A DNA stretch of 64,000 nucleotides, from positions 112,751 through 176,750 of the forward strand of contig JAANDG010000289.1 in NCBI GenBank assembly GCA_036852015.1. Direction: 5' to 3'. The notes beneath the pieces are model-generated. The model did not search any database, had not been told where the DNA came from, and was given only the letters and a program-made list of their open reading frames with translations. Of this stretch, positions 37,969 to 49,387 are shown in pieces (positions within the stretch are counted from its first letter, which is position 1; each line of letters starts with the position of its first letter). Both the position numbers and the translations under genes were made by a program. The stretch comes from Pelodera strongyloides (taxonomy: Eukaryota > Nematoda > Chromadorea > Rhabditida > Rhabditidae).

Positions 37969-38228
37969 ATGGGGTTTGCAAGTATGCCCGATTTTCCTTG
38001 CAAGTATCGAAAAATTTACCGTTTATTGGCACTACACGAGAATATCTACAGGCCGTTTTTACGACCGATCGCCACGGGACCAATTGTTCAACAAAAATGT
38101 CTTTGATGGCGGATTTCTATAGTGCGGATGTGTCAAAATTGCACAAAATTACGGTAAATTGCACGCGATTTTGCGAATTGACACTTGCAAGGAAAACTCG
38201 CGGTTTTTGGCATACTTGCAAACCCCAT
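37969..38228. mobile_element. 260-bp MITE with ATGGGGTTTGCAAGTATGCC ends, copy 1
   Basis: Inverted termini of at least 20 bp continue into longer imperfect arms (TTTTCCTTGCAAGT). A second copy of almost equal length lies at 48231-48492. It lies 66 bp upstream of the start codon of the coiled-coil PLAAT-like gene. Confidence 0.9.
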
Positions 38229-38454
38229 GAGAATATACGCTGAGGCAAACAAAGTGATAAGCAACACATTTCATTTATTTATTTATTTATTTCGCGGTTT
38301 TTTTTTAAACATCTTATTATATAAAGTTGGGAGCTTTGTTTGTTTGTTTGTGCGTTTGTTTGAGTGTACGTTTGGATGATGTGCGTTACGCTCAGGTTGT
38401 AGGATTGGTTCAGTAGTTCACGTTCCCGTGCACTGAGCCATCTCACTTCCCGAG

Positions 38455-39065
38455 CGCCCCTCTCACAAACGTCCAAAAAAGGCTGCATATGTGGAATATG
38501 TGTGGTGTATCGTTCGGGCGTTTCTGCGGCACAAAGGGTTCAAAGAACACTCACGGCACAAAACTCAAAGAACGACCAATTTTGAAAACTTGAAAGCAGG
38601 CTTTTTCGTCTAATGCTTTATTTACTCTTATTTTACAAAAATTTTCCATTGCCTTCCAACGTGAGATTATCCTCACCTTGAGCAACCTACGAGAATCCAG
38701 CCCTGAGCTACGCACTCGCAGACTGCATACACTCACTGCATATACTCACCAACGCCATTGCGGATGGCTCACACGAATGCCACACAAAAGGTTGCATTAT
38801 ACTCCAAGGAAGCGGAGTATCGGCCGAGCGATAATGTTCAAAGAACATGCCACTTGCTGTGCAACGCCATTGTGGAGCGCTCACATGAGCACCACACAAA
38901 AGTTTGCATGTACACAAAGGGCGCGGAGTACATGCCGAGCGATAGAGTTCAAAGAACACCCACTGCAGGGCACCTCCACTGCGGAACGCCCAGTGAACGC
39001 TACAGAGGCTGCCATATACAGAATGCTTGCGGGGTATCGTTCGAGCGATTGTGCGGCAAGTAGGC
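38455..39065. repeat. Degenerate minisatellite, unit about 111 bp
   Basis: Blocks CCGAGCGATA..GTTCAAAGAACA recur at about 38824 and 38935, with more diverged relatives near 38510 and 39030 (GTATCGTTCGGGCG / GTATCGTTCGAGCG). Long open frames on both strands here reflect repeat composition and carry no domain. Confidence 0.75.
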
Positions 39066-39176
39066 CGAGATCCCTGTTCCATGCAATTCAAGAAGCATAT
39101 TCGCAATTATAATAATTCCCTGTCAATGGCATCGATGTGTGCTCAACTTGATGTTCCCCGTGGCGCCGGTCCTTAT

Positions 39177-39745
39177 TTAGGAGGAATATAGTCAACAGAA
39201 ACTAAGTTATATCCCCGTGTTTGATATTGGTGTAGGTTTCAAAAGGAAAAATAAAAAGTGAAACCATTTCCTTCAGACAAATGTTTGCTTCTAACTTATA
39301 TAGCCCAGCGAAACATTGCGACGTATCATCCAGGCACATTCCTTTTTTTAGGATTTGAAATTTTTTCGATATTGTAGAGTCCAGCAAGTTGCAGACAATT
39401 TAGGAGGAAATATAGTCAACAAAAACTAAGTTCTAACCCGTGTTCAATATTGGTATGGGTTTCAAAAAGAAAAAGAAGGACTGGAGACTCTTTGGATAGA
39501 AATGTGTCCTCCTAACTTATATAGCCCAGAGAAACATTGCGGCGTATCAGCCACGCGATATTAAGCTGCTTTTAGGCTTTGGCAATTTTTTCGATGTCCT
39601 AGAGTAGAGCAAGTTGCAGACAATTTAGGAGAAATATAGTCAACAGAAACTAAGTTCTTTCCCCAGGAAACTATTCTTGCGAGAAAGAGTTGCCTCTACT
39701 TATAGATATAGCCCAGTGAAACATAGCGACCATCAGCGAATATTG
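39177..39745. repeat. Tandem repeat, unit about 222 bp, three copies
   Basis: Each unit begins with AGGAGRAATATAGTCAACARAAACTAAG-type sequence (about 39179, 39402, 39624) and contains ATATAGCCCAGNGAAACATTG near its middle. The third copy is shortened and degenerates at about 39745. Confidence 0.85.
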
Positions 39746-40642
39746 GAAAGACGCCTCAGGCGGCGGTAGCCGACTGGTATAAAATATTTTTTTATTTGAA
39801 TTCTCAATTTTAAGATCCTAATATTAAATTTATTTTAAACGAAATACAGTTGGAAACCTTGCCTTTTCATTTCACTATCGAATGATATGGGTATAGAGAT
39901 AACACTGGGAAGAGAGGCGAAAGAGAAAAGAAGGCAAGCCACGAAAAAAATCAAAGACAAACAGCACGTGGGAGCGAAAAAAATATTTACGAGGATGAAC
40001 AAACAAATAGGTAAATAAATAAATAAAATAGAAGACGAAAATAAAGTTGCTATGCAGGAGGCGTACTTGCGACTGAATGATACGAAGTTGAATGCCATGG
40101 GGCGGAGTGCATCAATAAATGAGGAATTTTATTGCACAAAGGCGATTGCGCAAGTTTATTCGTCTCACACGTGATGCCAGCCAGAATCAGCTTTGTTTGA
40201 GGGTGTCAAAACGCAAACACTTCTTTTCTTCCCATTAACTATCACGGTTAACCGTGATTAAGCCCTTAACCTTAACTTATTCATTTAGCTTTCTTGTTAT
40301 TTAATATATTGTATAATTCGTAATATGTATATCATTTTCCATCACCCATTACGTATGCAAATATTACAATAACACATTAGGCCACCTACACATTCCTTTC
40401 TTCCCCCATATAAAGCAAATTAGTGTAATATCGGGGACTGACCAGGAGACCCGCCGATCCTTTTTTACTTTACCAGCTCTTGCCTTTTTTGTTTGTTTAT
40501 CTTTACGATACCGTTGATTGTTCGTTTTTCATTGTTTTCCCTTGTTATTGGATAAATAGGATATTGTTATAGTCTTACTTGTCCGTTGGCATTGGACCAC
40601 AACACACACAAAGCAAAATAAGGATATAGCATTTTCCGTATA
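39746..40642. other. Intergenic region, possibly including a BEL/Pao 5' LTR
   Basis: No exon is supported. A perfect 18-bp palindrome ATCACGGTTAACCGTGAT lies near 40242. Because a primer-binding-site-like TGGCGACC begins at 40643, the 5' LTR of the adjacent retrotransposon may occupy the right part, but with no 3' LTR in the window its limits cannot be drawn. Confidence 0.4.
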
Positions 40643-43600
40643 TGGCGACCGCGCTTTGTGTGTTTTAAAGAACCTTCATCCCGCGCTCTTTTGCGCTACA
40701 ATTCCACGCTCCTTCGCGTTCTCATTCTTTGCGCTCGTCCGCGCCATCACCTCGCGCTCTTCGCGCTACAATTTCGCGCTCTTCGCGCTACAATTTCGCG
40801 CTCTTCGCGCTTCAATTCCGCGCCCTTCGCGCTTCAATTCCGCGCTCTTTTGCGCCTCCATCCCGCGCTCTTTCGCATTTTCGTTCCGCGCTTTTCTGCG
40901 CCTCACGCTTCTCGCGTCCCACCCACTGCGCGCTCTCTCGCGCTTCCATTCCGCGCTCCTTCGCGCTTCCGCGCTTTTCTGCGCCTCACGCTTCTCGCGT
41001 CCCACCCACTGCGCGCTCTCTCGCGCTTCCATTCCGCGCTCCTTCGCGCTTCCGCGCATTCCGCGTTCGCGCTTTCATTCCGCGCTCCTTCGCGCCTCTA
41101 GTCGCGCTCGTTTGCGCTTCCGCTTCCATTCCGCGCTCATTCCACGCGCACGGCTTTACACCCTCCCAGTCTCTGATATACTCTTATTCACTCTCCTCGA
41201 GTACACATGTCCGGTATAATACGGACCCAAATTGGGCGCCTCAAAGCGCGCCTAATCCACCTTGTATCCTCCACCACTCCTCTGCTCGCGATTGACCACG
41301 AGTCAGACGAGTATGCGGACTTCGATAAGCTGCATGCCCTCTATCAGAAAATAGCTGGTTTTACTTCCTCCATTAATTCCGCACTCCAGGACATTAAAGG
41401 TCCATGTCCTCGCCTGGTCCAACCTCATGCAATCCTTACGCGGCGATGAAGCCGAGAAGGAAGCCACTCTGTATGACCAGTATGTCACCAAATATGGTGA
41501 CTATTCGGATGCCATTTCGCAGGCCGAATCCTCTCTCGACAGCCTCCGCACTATGGAACAGCTGATCAAGCATAGTCTCTCCACTTTTGAAGACGATGCC
41601 CAACCTAAGTCCACTCCTACAACCAGTCCAATTTCCTCGAACGATCCTTCCTCCTCTCTACACGTGGAAGCCCGACTTCCTCGCTTACATTTACGTAGGT
41701 TTTCGGGCATCCTCATCGATTGGCAACCCTTCTGGGAATGCTTTAAGGCTAATATCCATTCAAAAACTAACCTTGAACCTTACGTAAAGTTCACCTATCT
41801 CTTGGGCTGCCTCGACGGCGAGGCCAAACAACTCGTGAATGGTCTGCCGCTTGATTCCTCCAACTATGCTATTGCCGTAGACCTCCTCAAGCAGCAGTAT
41901 GACGATGTGTCTGCCATAACCCATTCTTTGCGATCGGATCTCCTTTCCGCTGTGTCCACGGGATCCTCCAATAGCGAACTATTAAGCCTTCTTAATGAGT
42001 TATATTCCACGTTTATGCGTCTGGAAAATCTGGGTGACGAGGCCGATACCACATTTCTCGCCCAGGTAATCCAATCGAAATTTCCGCGTAGAATTATCAG
42101 CCGGGTTTATCGTAATCTTGATACCCAGCAACCTTCCGCAAAGGAACTCCTCGACGAAATCCGGAAGATCCTTCGCCAGGAAACTGCGATTGATCGGATT
42201 ACCGGGCCGCAAACAGCGCCCCATGGTCGGGCTACCACACTGGCCGCACCGACCACGCGCTCCTCGGGCCAACGACCCACTTCATCCGCTTCCCGTCCAC
42301 AGGGACAAGGGTTTTCCAATAGGAATCCTCATTCTTCACCTAGGAGTCCTCAGCCACCTCCTTCCTCTCCTTACTGCACATATTGTGCCTCGTCGGGCCA
42401 TCACCCATCTGAATGCTCCACCGTTCCGCTAGTTAAGGAACGCATAGCCTTCCTGACAAAAGAAGAACGTTGCAAACAATGCTTGCGGCCGGGTCATCGA
42501 CCACCTGAATGTACCCGACCGCCCTGTTTTCACTGCAGGGGTAGCCATCATCGGTCGGTGTGCTATGAGTTCCATGTTAAGAACACCTCTAAATCCACAT
42601 CTCCACAGAGTAGGCTCCAATGCTATTCGGGGTAAGCCTCAAAAGGCTCAAAAACCAAAACCTTCCTCGCGTCCTGCAGAACGCGCTCCACCTCCACACG
42701 CCCCATCCTCTTCAACCCAATCCTCCAACAAGCCTAGTCAAACTCACCGCGTCGTCGCGATGGCTGCGGTTCCACCTAACCAATCTATCCCGGACAACGG
42801 TTCAGAAACCGTACTTCTTATGTGTGCCCCCATCACACTCCGCAATCCTGATGATTCCTCTCAAACGGTATCATCCACCGTACTGCTTGATTCCGGATCC
42901 ACCCGGTCCTACATTTCCGAGCAGGTAGCCTCTGATCTAAAACTTCAAAGTCAGGGACTTGAACAACTCTCCGTTAGTACGTTTGGCAGTGCACAGCCAA
43001 TCCATCTTACTTCCACGCGCCACCGTCTAGGTCTTCAACTATCCTCTGGTGAGATTCGGGAGATCACCGTAACCTCGGCCTCCCATCTCACTGGCCGCTT
43101 GCAAACAGCGGCTATGTCCCCGGAGATGGGCGATAATATCAGCACATCTCTTCCTCTTTCCGCGATCACGTCCTCTACTCCCGGTATCCTCTTAGGTTCC
43201 GATGTGATGTGGGATTTCATTCTACATCCCGATACCACATTCACTCCTCTATCCTCTGGCTTCAAGCGAGTAGATTGTCCTCTAGGCACCTTCATAGTGG
43301 GCAATGGATTCCTCAAGTCCTATTCCGCACAGTCCGCACAACTCGGAGTACAGACTGAACGTGCCTATGCGGCTATTGAGAATCCTCCTCCCGATGTGGA
43401 CATCTTGTGGAAGCTGGACTCCATCGGAATCACGGACGATCCCAATGCCTCTGATGATACGATCTGCAGACAGATGACAATGGACACTATTGTCCAGGTT
43501 GGTGACCGCTATGCTGTTAAATGGCCTTATAAGTCCTCTAATCCGCGCATTAGCTCCAATTTGTCTCTTTGCTATGCGCGCCTGCAAGGTGTTCTACGTT

Positions 43601-45610
43601 CTCTGCGTAAGGACCCAGTCTTACTAGCCAAATACAGCGAAACATTTGTGGAACAAGAAGCTCAAGGTATCATTGAACGGGTTGACTTAGCTTCCTCTGA
43701 CGGTCCTTTGGTCCACTACCTCCCTCATCACGGGGTGGTGAACCCCAAGAAACTCCGCATAGTATTTGATGGTTCCGCGAAGCAGCAGGGGTTTAACTCC
43801 CTTAACGAGGAGCTCTACAGAGGTCCCGTTACCGTTCCCCATATAGCCGGCATCCTCACGCGCGCTCGCTTTGATAAATATATCCTTGTCTCTGACATAG
43901 AAAAGGCTTTCCTCCAAGTCGCGCTCCAGCTCGAGGATCGCGATGTCTGCCGATTCCTCTGGCTTAAGGACCCTTCCCAACCCCTCACACAAGACAACTT
44001 ACTAGTGTATCGTTTTTGCCGAGTCCCTTTCGGGATCATTTCCTCTCCGTGGCTGCTTTCAGCTACCATCGAACACCACCTCCACAATGTTCATACTCCT
44101 CTTGCTAGCACCATCTTGCGTAACCTTTACGTAGATAACGTTCTTCTCGGTGCTTCCGATGCCGAACACGCCCAGGGTCTCTATAATGAAACTCGCTCCC
44201 TTTTTGCTCAAGCGTCCATGAACCTCCGTGACTGGGCGTCTAACAATCCCCAATTCAACGACTTCCTCCGATCCGAAGGCGAAATTCCACCCGCACACTT
44301 AAAGCTGCTCGGTATTCTGTGGCACACAGATCTTGATCACTTTGAGATCACCGTTCCCCATATGACGCTTCCCACATCAATCACCAAGCGTACCATCCTC
44401 CAGTATATAAACGCCATCTTTGATCCTCTGGGGTGGATTTCCCCAGTGATCCTTCACAAGAAGGCTCTTCCTCCAAACCCTCTGGAGAGAACAGCTTCGT
44501 TGGGACGATCCACTTCCTCCACATTACCAAACCATATGGGAAGATCTTAATCCTCAAGCTTCCCCTTCCACAATTTTCCACGTTCCTCGCTTGGTATCCC
44601 ACAATGACGGCGAGTCATTCGAGCTACATATTTTTTGTGACGCCAGCGCCAAAGCATATGGGGCGGCGGCATATCTCCGCGTCATTCACCCTACCATGCC
44701 CACACGCTCATTCCTCCTATTTTCGAAAAGTCGCGTCAGCCCAACGACTACTATGACCATTCCCAAACTTGAGCTCACCGCTCTACTCCTCGGTGTCCGT
44801 ATTTTCCATTTTTTAGTGAAAGAGCTCGAGGTTCCTCTAGCAAACACAGTCATCTGGGGTGACTCCCAATGTGTATTGCACTGGGTGCGCGCAAATCGTC
44901 ATGTGTCCGTATATGTTGACAATCGTGTACGAGAGATCCGTTCCGTTCCTCCCGATCTCATATTTGCACATATCCCTACGGAAGAGAACCCAGCGGACAT
45001 CCTCTCCCGTGGAATGCAACCGGAGGAACTACAGAACTCCTCGATGTGGTGGAATGGACCCGAGCGAATCCGATCAGATGACCCTCTCAAGGAAATACAA
45101 GTTAGTTTCTCCATTGAGGATGTTCCTGAACCAGAGCTCACCCTTTCCGCCATTGAAACTAACCAGTACCAGTCATTGATTTGTTACGATCGGTTTTCCA
45201 CGTTCGATTCTCTCCTCAACACCCTTATCTTGATACTCCTATTTCTGCAAAGAATTAGGAAATCCGTATCCTCGAATATTCTCCTCGCTAACCCTACTAG
45301 TGCAAACGCGCGCTTTATGCTCTTCAAAATGGCTCAGACAGAATGCCCTCCCGACGACACTGTTATCCGCAATCTGCACCTATACTTAGATGACCATGGC
45401 CTATGGCGCAGCCGAGGGCGTATTGACAGTGCTGCCCTATCATTCGACACTCGTAATCCCATCTACCTTCCCCGTGACCACAAAATCACGTCCCTTTACA
45501 TTTTGCATGTTCATTCCTCTGCAGCGCATGCTGGAGTAAACCAGTGCCTATCCGACCTTCGTCGTACCGTCTGGATCCCCAAGGCCCGCTCTAAAATCAA
45601 GTCTGTTATC
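40643..45610 (+). mobile_element. BEL/Pao LTR retrotransposon, frameshifted and 3'-truncated
   Basis: Starts with TGGCGACCGCG, typical of a primer-binding site next to an LTR. Coding blocks in order: 41207-41449 and 41427-42635, gag-like with DUF1759-type sequence and Cys/His zinc knuckles (CKQCLRPGHRPPEC; CFHCRGSHHRSVC); 42565-44550, retropepsin-like DUF1758 (VLLDSGSTRSYI), then reverse transcriptase (LVSDIEKAFLQVAL, LYVDNVLLG); 44591-45610, RNase H/Pao peptidase region (HIFCDASAKAYGAAAY, WGDSQCVLHWV) and the integrase zinc-binding start (HAGVNQCLSDLRRTVWIPK). Adjacent blocks are in different frames, so at least three frameshifts have accumulated. Homology stops abruptly in the integrase, where a non-LTR fragment begins. 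It is a dead copy. Confidence 0.9.
40690..41140 (+). repeat. GC-rich minisatellite (CGCGCTCTTCGCGCTTCAATT type)
   Basis: Units of about 20-23 bp built on GCGCTC..TTCGCGC repeat about 18 times in the leader of the BEL/Pao element. A block of about 82 bp at 40890-40971 is duplicated at 40972-41053. The long Arg/Ala/Phe/Ser open frames in this stretch are repeat artefacts. Confidence 0.9.
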
Positions 45611-46016
45611 TGCTTTTCGTTTTCGCTATTTAATTTTTTTTGCGCAGCACATTTTTTTGTCAATAATTGTCACTTACGTTTGTCACTTACAAATTCAGAC
45701 ACAAATTCATTGTACAAATTCAGACATTCTACCCTGTCCTCTCGACGTGGTCGTGTCAAAATATGTATCCCTAGAGTAACTAAAAACGTTCGTAGACATT
45801 CCTTTTTGCATAGAACTTCCCTTATGATTGAGAAAAATGCTGCTTTATTCCTGTAAATTTTTTGAAACAAATGTCACTTATTTTAGTTTTTGTAGTGCAT
45901 TTTCATCTGTTTTTTATTTTTATTGTTATCCATTTATTCGCTGTTAGTGGCCTTATATTGTCAAAACTTGCGCGATACTTTGTTGTCGTAATAAATGTTA
46001 TGTTATGTTATGTACT
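45611..46016 (+). mobile_element. 3' fragment of a non-LTR retrotransposon inserted in the BEL/Pao integrase
   Basis: After the BEL/Pao integrase homology stops, the open frame continues into sequence like the C-terminal tail of non-LTR reverse transcriptases (FRHSTLSSRRGRVKICIPRV, then NVRRHSFLHRTS), ending at 45856. About 160 bp later comes a short (TTATG)n tail (GTTATGTTATGTTATGTA, near 45999-46015), a typical simple-repeat 3' end. This is a 5'-truncated insertion that interrupts the older element. Confidence 0.7.
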
Positions 46017-46638
46017 CACTACCCCTAGCTGAGTGCAACCAAAATATAACATTACCAGCAGGATGAAGAGACCTAACTGGCCCTTCTCCGACTGGAGGAA
46101 TCGGCCTTCGGCCCATAGTTTCGAATATATTTCTGAAAAAATAATCAGAACTTTCGCTAACTTAATTCTAATTATCTCTCTACTCTCTCTCTCTCCTTTT
46201 CTCTCTCTCTCCCCCACTCCCTGTGTTTCTGTGTCTCTCTGTGAAACATGTGCCTTTTTTAACTCCACTTCTTTTCCCTCTCAACAAACACACGTCTGCA
46301 GAGTATTTACTGATTGTGGAGATTGTGGAAGATTCTGAACTCTCGTTGCGACGAATTGTACCACGCATATTTGCTATTGAAAGTGCCCTTATATGCATAG
46401 CGCAAAAAGATACGCTCATCATAAGGTAGCATAGCTCAACAGGTAGAGCGCTAGACTGTGTAGCAAAAATTAGGTGTGTTCACCGTGGATTCGAATCACG
46501 CCCGATACAATGGTTTTTGTATGTCCCATGCACACAAATAAAATCATAAACAAACTCTTCTCCTTTATACAATAAGAAGATATTGCAGGCTACTTTTGTT
46601 CTAAACTTGGTTTGCACTTAAAATACAAGCTCGATGAG
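46017..46638. other. Intergenic region upstream of the tandem PLAAT genes
   Basis: Holds a CT-rich tract near 46180-46245 and a tRNA-like sequence (listed separately). No exon supported. Confidence 0.5.
46424..46507 (+). other. tRNA-like pseudogene (A and B boxes present)
   Basis: A D-arm-like GCTCAACAGGTAGAGC includes the A-box core (TAGCTCAACAGG, 46432-46443). A T-arm CGTGG-ATTCGAA-TCACG with the B box GGATTCGAATC (46487-46497) pairs properly. The anticodon arm is weak and the 5' bases do not pair with CCCGATA after the T-arm, so the acceptor stem is absent. It is a decayed tRNA or a tRNA-derived retroposon head, not a functional tRNA. Confidence 0.6.
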
Positions 46639-49202
46639 ATGTCACATACTCATGACAACACCGAGCCTACTACAAGCACACATGCTAATAATGTCGAGAC
46701 TCAGAATGGTGAAACCTACGCCCTTGCCTTTCCTACTACACGAAACTTATCTGTGAGTATTTTATTTTGTTACACAACTACAAAGCGTGAACAAAAACAC
46801 GGTGATTTGGCTACGAAGCCATTTTTCGAACCTCTCATGTATCTTGATTATTCATTTAGCTCATACTGTTCACTAATGTTGTTCTATTTGTTTGATACTT
46901 CAAGAGCTAATCTTACTCGTCTAGTTGATGCGAACGGTGCTAGCCACCTACCAAGGGCAAAGAGAAAGTTTGAGGGAAGGAGACTTGCTCGAATGTACAA
47001 TAGCCGGAGTTCCTAAACATGAGGTTTGTCTATTCTATCGGCGCTACACTTTCGCACTTCCAACGTTCTCATTACTGGTGAAATCGTTCTTTGATCCATA
47101 CATTTTCACAATTTAGCGTTGGGGCGTTTGCATTGGAGAAATCGACGGAATTATCTACGCTGTGCACAAATTTACGGTGAGAGTTGAAGATTTCTTAAAC
47201 ACCTTACCTGAGTATGACTATAACACAGAACGCGACACATTAGTATGTTATTAAAATAAACAATACACCTCGTTTTCGGGTACATACCATTGTGGTGGTA
47301 CATATGGTCAATGATATCAACAACACATTTGCGCTATTGTTAGTAGAAAAAACAAAGACTATAAAAAGTGTTTAAGGAAACCGGATTGAGTGCATTTGAA
47401 GAACGTTCCACAGCTGCAGGTGGAACTACCAATGTGAAGGTATCCCCTATATTATTCCTAAAAAAAATATTTACGTACCGCTAATTTGCTCAATCCATTG
47501 TTAAATTTTTAACATTTTTAACATGATTTTTAGCTGAGGAATGAACACTCAAGTCAGTCTGGCAGTAAATGGGTCAGAGCGGAGGAGCTTGGAAAGGTTC
47601 TGCAGATAGGCGACGTAGTGGAATTCAGAAGAAGTGGGAAACACAACGTAAGTTTTGATTTCAACCTGAACGTAAGTGAAAATATGTTATCATGAAGATT
47701 TATTATGCAAATGTTTATCAGTTGTTATCCACTGTAATCCTAAATATGTATTTGTGATCTTTTGGACAATTTGCTGTTGCGTCTCAAAGAAGTTTCAGAC
47801 AGTTTTAACAATTATTGTTATTTCAGCACTGGGGCGTTTGCACTGGATTTGGGTTCAATGGGCCGGTAATTATCCACAAAACAGAGGTAAACACTAGACT
47901 AGTTTGAACAAGTTGTCTTATGTTGTCTTATGTTGTCTTATGTTGTGTTGTGTTGTGTTGTGTTGTGTTGTGTTGTGTTGTGTTGTGTTGTGTTGTGTTG
48001 TGCTGTGCTGTGCTGTGTTGCGTTGTGTTGTATTGTGTTGTGCTGTGTTGTGTGTGTTTGATCGTCTGGTTATTTGTTCGTTTGTTTGTTTGTTTGCTTT
48101 TTTTTTATTACTTCTTGTTTTTTTTTCTTTGCTTGTGTGTATGCGTGTGTGCGCGCGTATGCGTGCGTGATTATGTCAATTATGTGTGCGTGCGTGGGCG
48201 CGCGTTTGTTGCAAGCTCGCTTTCACAGTAATGGGGTTTGCAAGTATGCCCGATTTTCCTTGCAAGTATCGAAAAATTTACCGTATCTTGGCACTACACG
48301 AGCATATCTACAGGCAGTTTTTACGACCGATCGCCACGGGACCAATTGTTCAACAAAAAATGTCTTTGATGGCGGATTTTCTATAGTGCGGATGTGTCAA
48401 AGTTACGGTAAAGTTGTGTAAAAAGCACACGATTTTGCGAATTGATACTTGCAAGGAAAACTCGCGGTTTTTGGCATACTTGCAAACCCCATTAGTGAAA
48501 GAAATCTGTGTAATCAAGTCGAATAGTTTCATTAAGCAACTGACTCAAACAGAGCTGCTGTGTTCCACGTCTGTGTCGGCAACCACACAAGGGCTACCAG
48601 AGGTTTGTTCTCTCAATCATATTTTTCCCTGCCGACATATTTTAATCACCTGCATTCGTTATTATTTTCTAAATATTTTTCCTAGATACGACAAGAATCT
48701 CTGTACCAAGTGGCAGGCGACGGTTTCTGCAGGATAGACGCACTGATTGCCGAAGTAACCAGACCAATATCAATAATTCAACGAATTAGTAAAACATTTA
48801 AGTGGGTAAGTATCTCCTGACCGCACCATAAACTCTTCATTATTTGCTCAATACGAGGGTTTCTCTTTTCTCACCGGTAGAGTCATTTGAAAAAAAAAGA
48901 AGAAAATTCTGTATTTTGGTGATGACCACAACACTGCAGAGAATTTACGAATTTTAGGGTATATGCATCTATAATAACTAATTAGGAAACAAATAAAAAC
49001 TTAGATGATGCAGACGCTTACGATAAGAATCACTACTAGTCATTTAACAAAGAGGCTTCAGGTTTTTGGTCCTCTTGTCACAGTTGTCAGTCTTATTACC
49101 GTCGGTGCTGTTGCGTTGCCTGTACTTTTCCTGCAAGCAATTAACACACACGCTGGCCAAACGGTATGTTCACGTACTTTCTTCTTGGACTCTTGGAAAT
49201 AA
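46639..49202 (+). CDS. Tandem PLAAT-like protein, both modules reduced, C-terminal membrane segment
   Basis: Nine exons, all phase 0: 46639-46752, 46925-47023, 47117-47176, 47377-47439, 47534-47647, 47827-47886, 48537-48602, 48686-48805 and 49005-49202 (TAA), about 297 residues. Module 1 has LREGDLLECTIAG and RWGVCIGEIDGIIYAVHK (His replaced by Arg) but then lacks the CRxNN and NCEHF exons. Module 2 has VLQIGDVVEFRRSG, HWGVCTGFGFNGPVIIHK (His kept) and IRQESLYQVAGDGFCRIDAL, but where NCEHF should follow there is only IRITTSHLTKRL leading into a hydrophobic segment (VTVVSLITVGAVALPVLFLQ). It therefore lacks a catalytic Cys and is probably inactive. An AATAAA overlaps the stop. Alternatively the GTATGT at 49165 is a donor splicing in frame to the next gene at 49388, giving one four-module protein; I favour two genes. 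A MITE and a TTGTG repeat lie in intron 6. Confidence 0.7.
47918..48056 (+). repeat. TTGTG/TTGTC pentanucleotide microsatellite
   Basis: About 27 units, mainly TTGTG with CTGTG variants, in an intron of the first tandem PLAAT-like gene. Leu/Cys/Val-rich open frames here are artefacts. Confidence 0.97.
48231..48492. mobile_element. 262-bp MITE with ATGGGGTTTGCAAGTATGCC ends, copy 2
   Basis: Nearly identical to 37969-38228 along its length, with the same inverted ends. The flanks read TAATGGGG...CCCCATTA, so a short TA/TAA target duplication is possible. It ends 44 bp before exon 48537-48602. Confidence 0.92.
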
Positions 49203-49387
49203 ATAAATGAGATTTTTTGTAAAGTGCTCCCATGTAGTACGACCTATGAGGATCTATAGACACCACATGTATTGTAGACACCATAAGTATTGTAGTGATA
49301 GCTTACTGAACTCATGTCACCTAGTATGCATAACATCAGAAGAAGAAGTAATGACTACATTTATTTAAATTCCTAGTGCTAATTCAG

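Noticed and set aside
38678..39112. Open frames of 100-144 residues on both strands
   Set aside because: They lie within a degenerate 111-bp tandem repeat, have no splice context and no recognisable domain.
40656..41295. Three long Arg/Ala/Ser/Phe-rich open frames
   Set aside because: They arise from the GC-rich 20-23 bp minisatellite and carry no domain.
46424..46507. Functional tRNA gene
   Set aside because: A and B boxes and the T arm are good, but the acceptor stem does not pair and the anticodon arm is weak, so I list it only as tRNA-like.
47904..48231. Leu/Cys/Val-rich membrane-like open frames
   Set aside because: Translation of the TTGTG microsatellite inside an intron.
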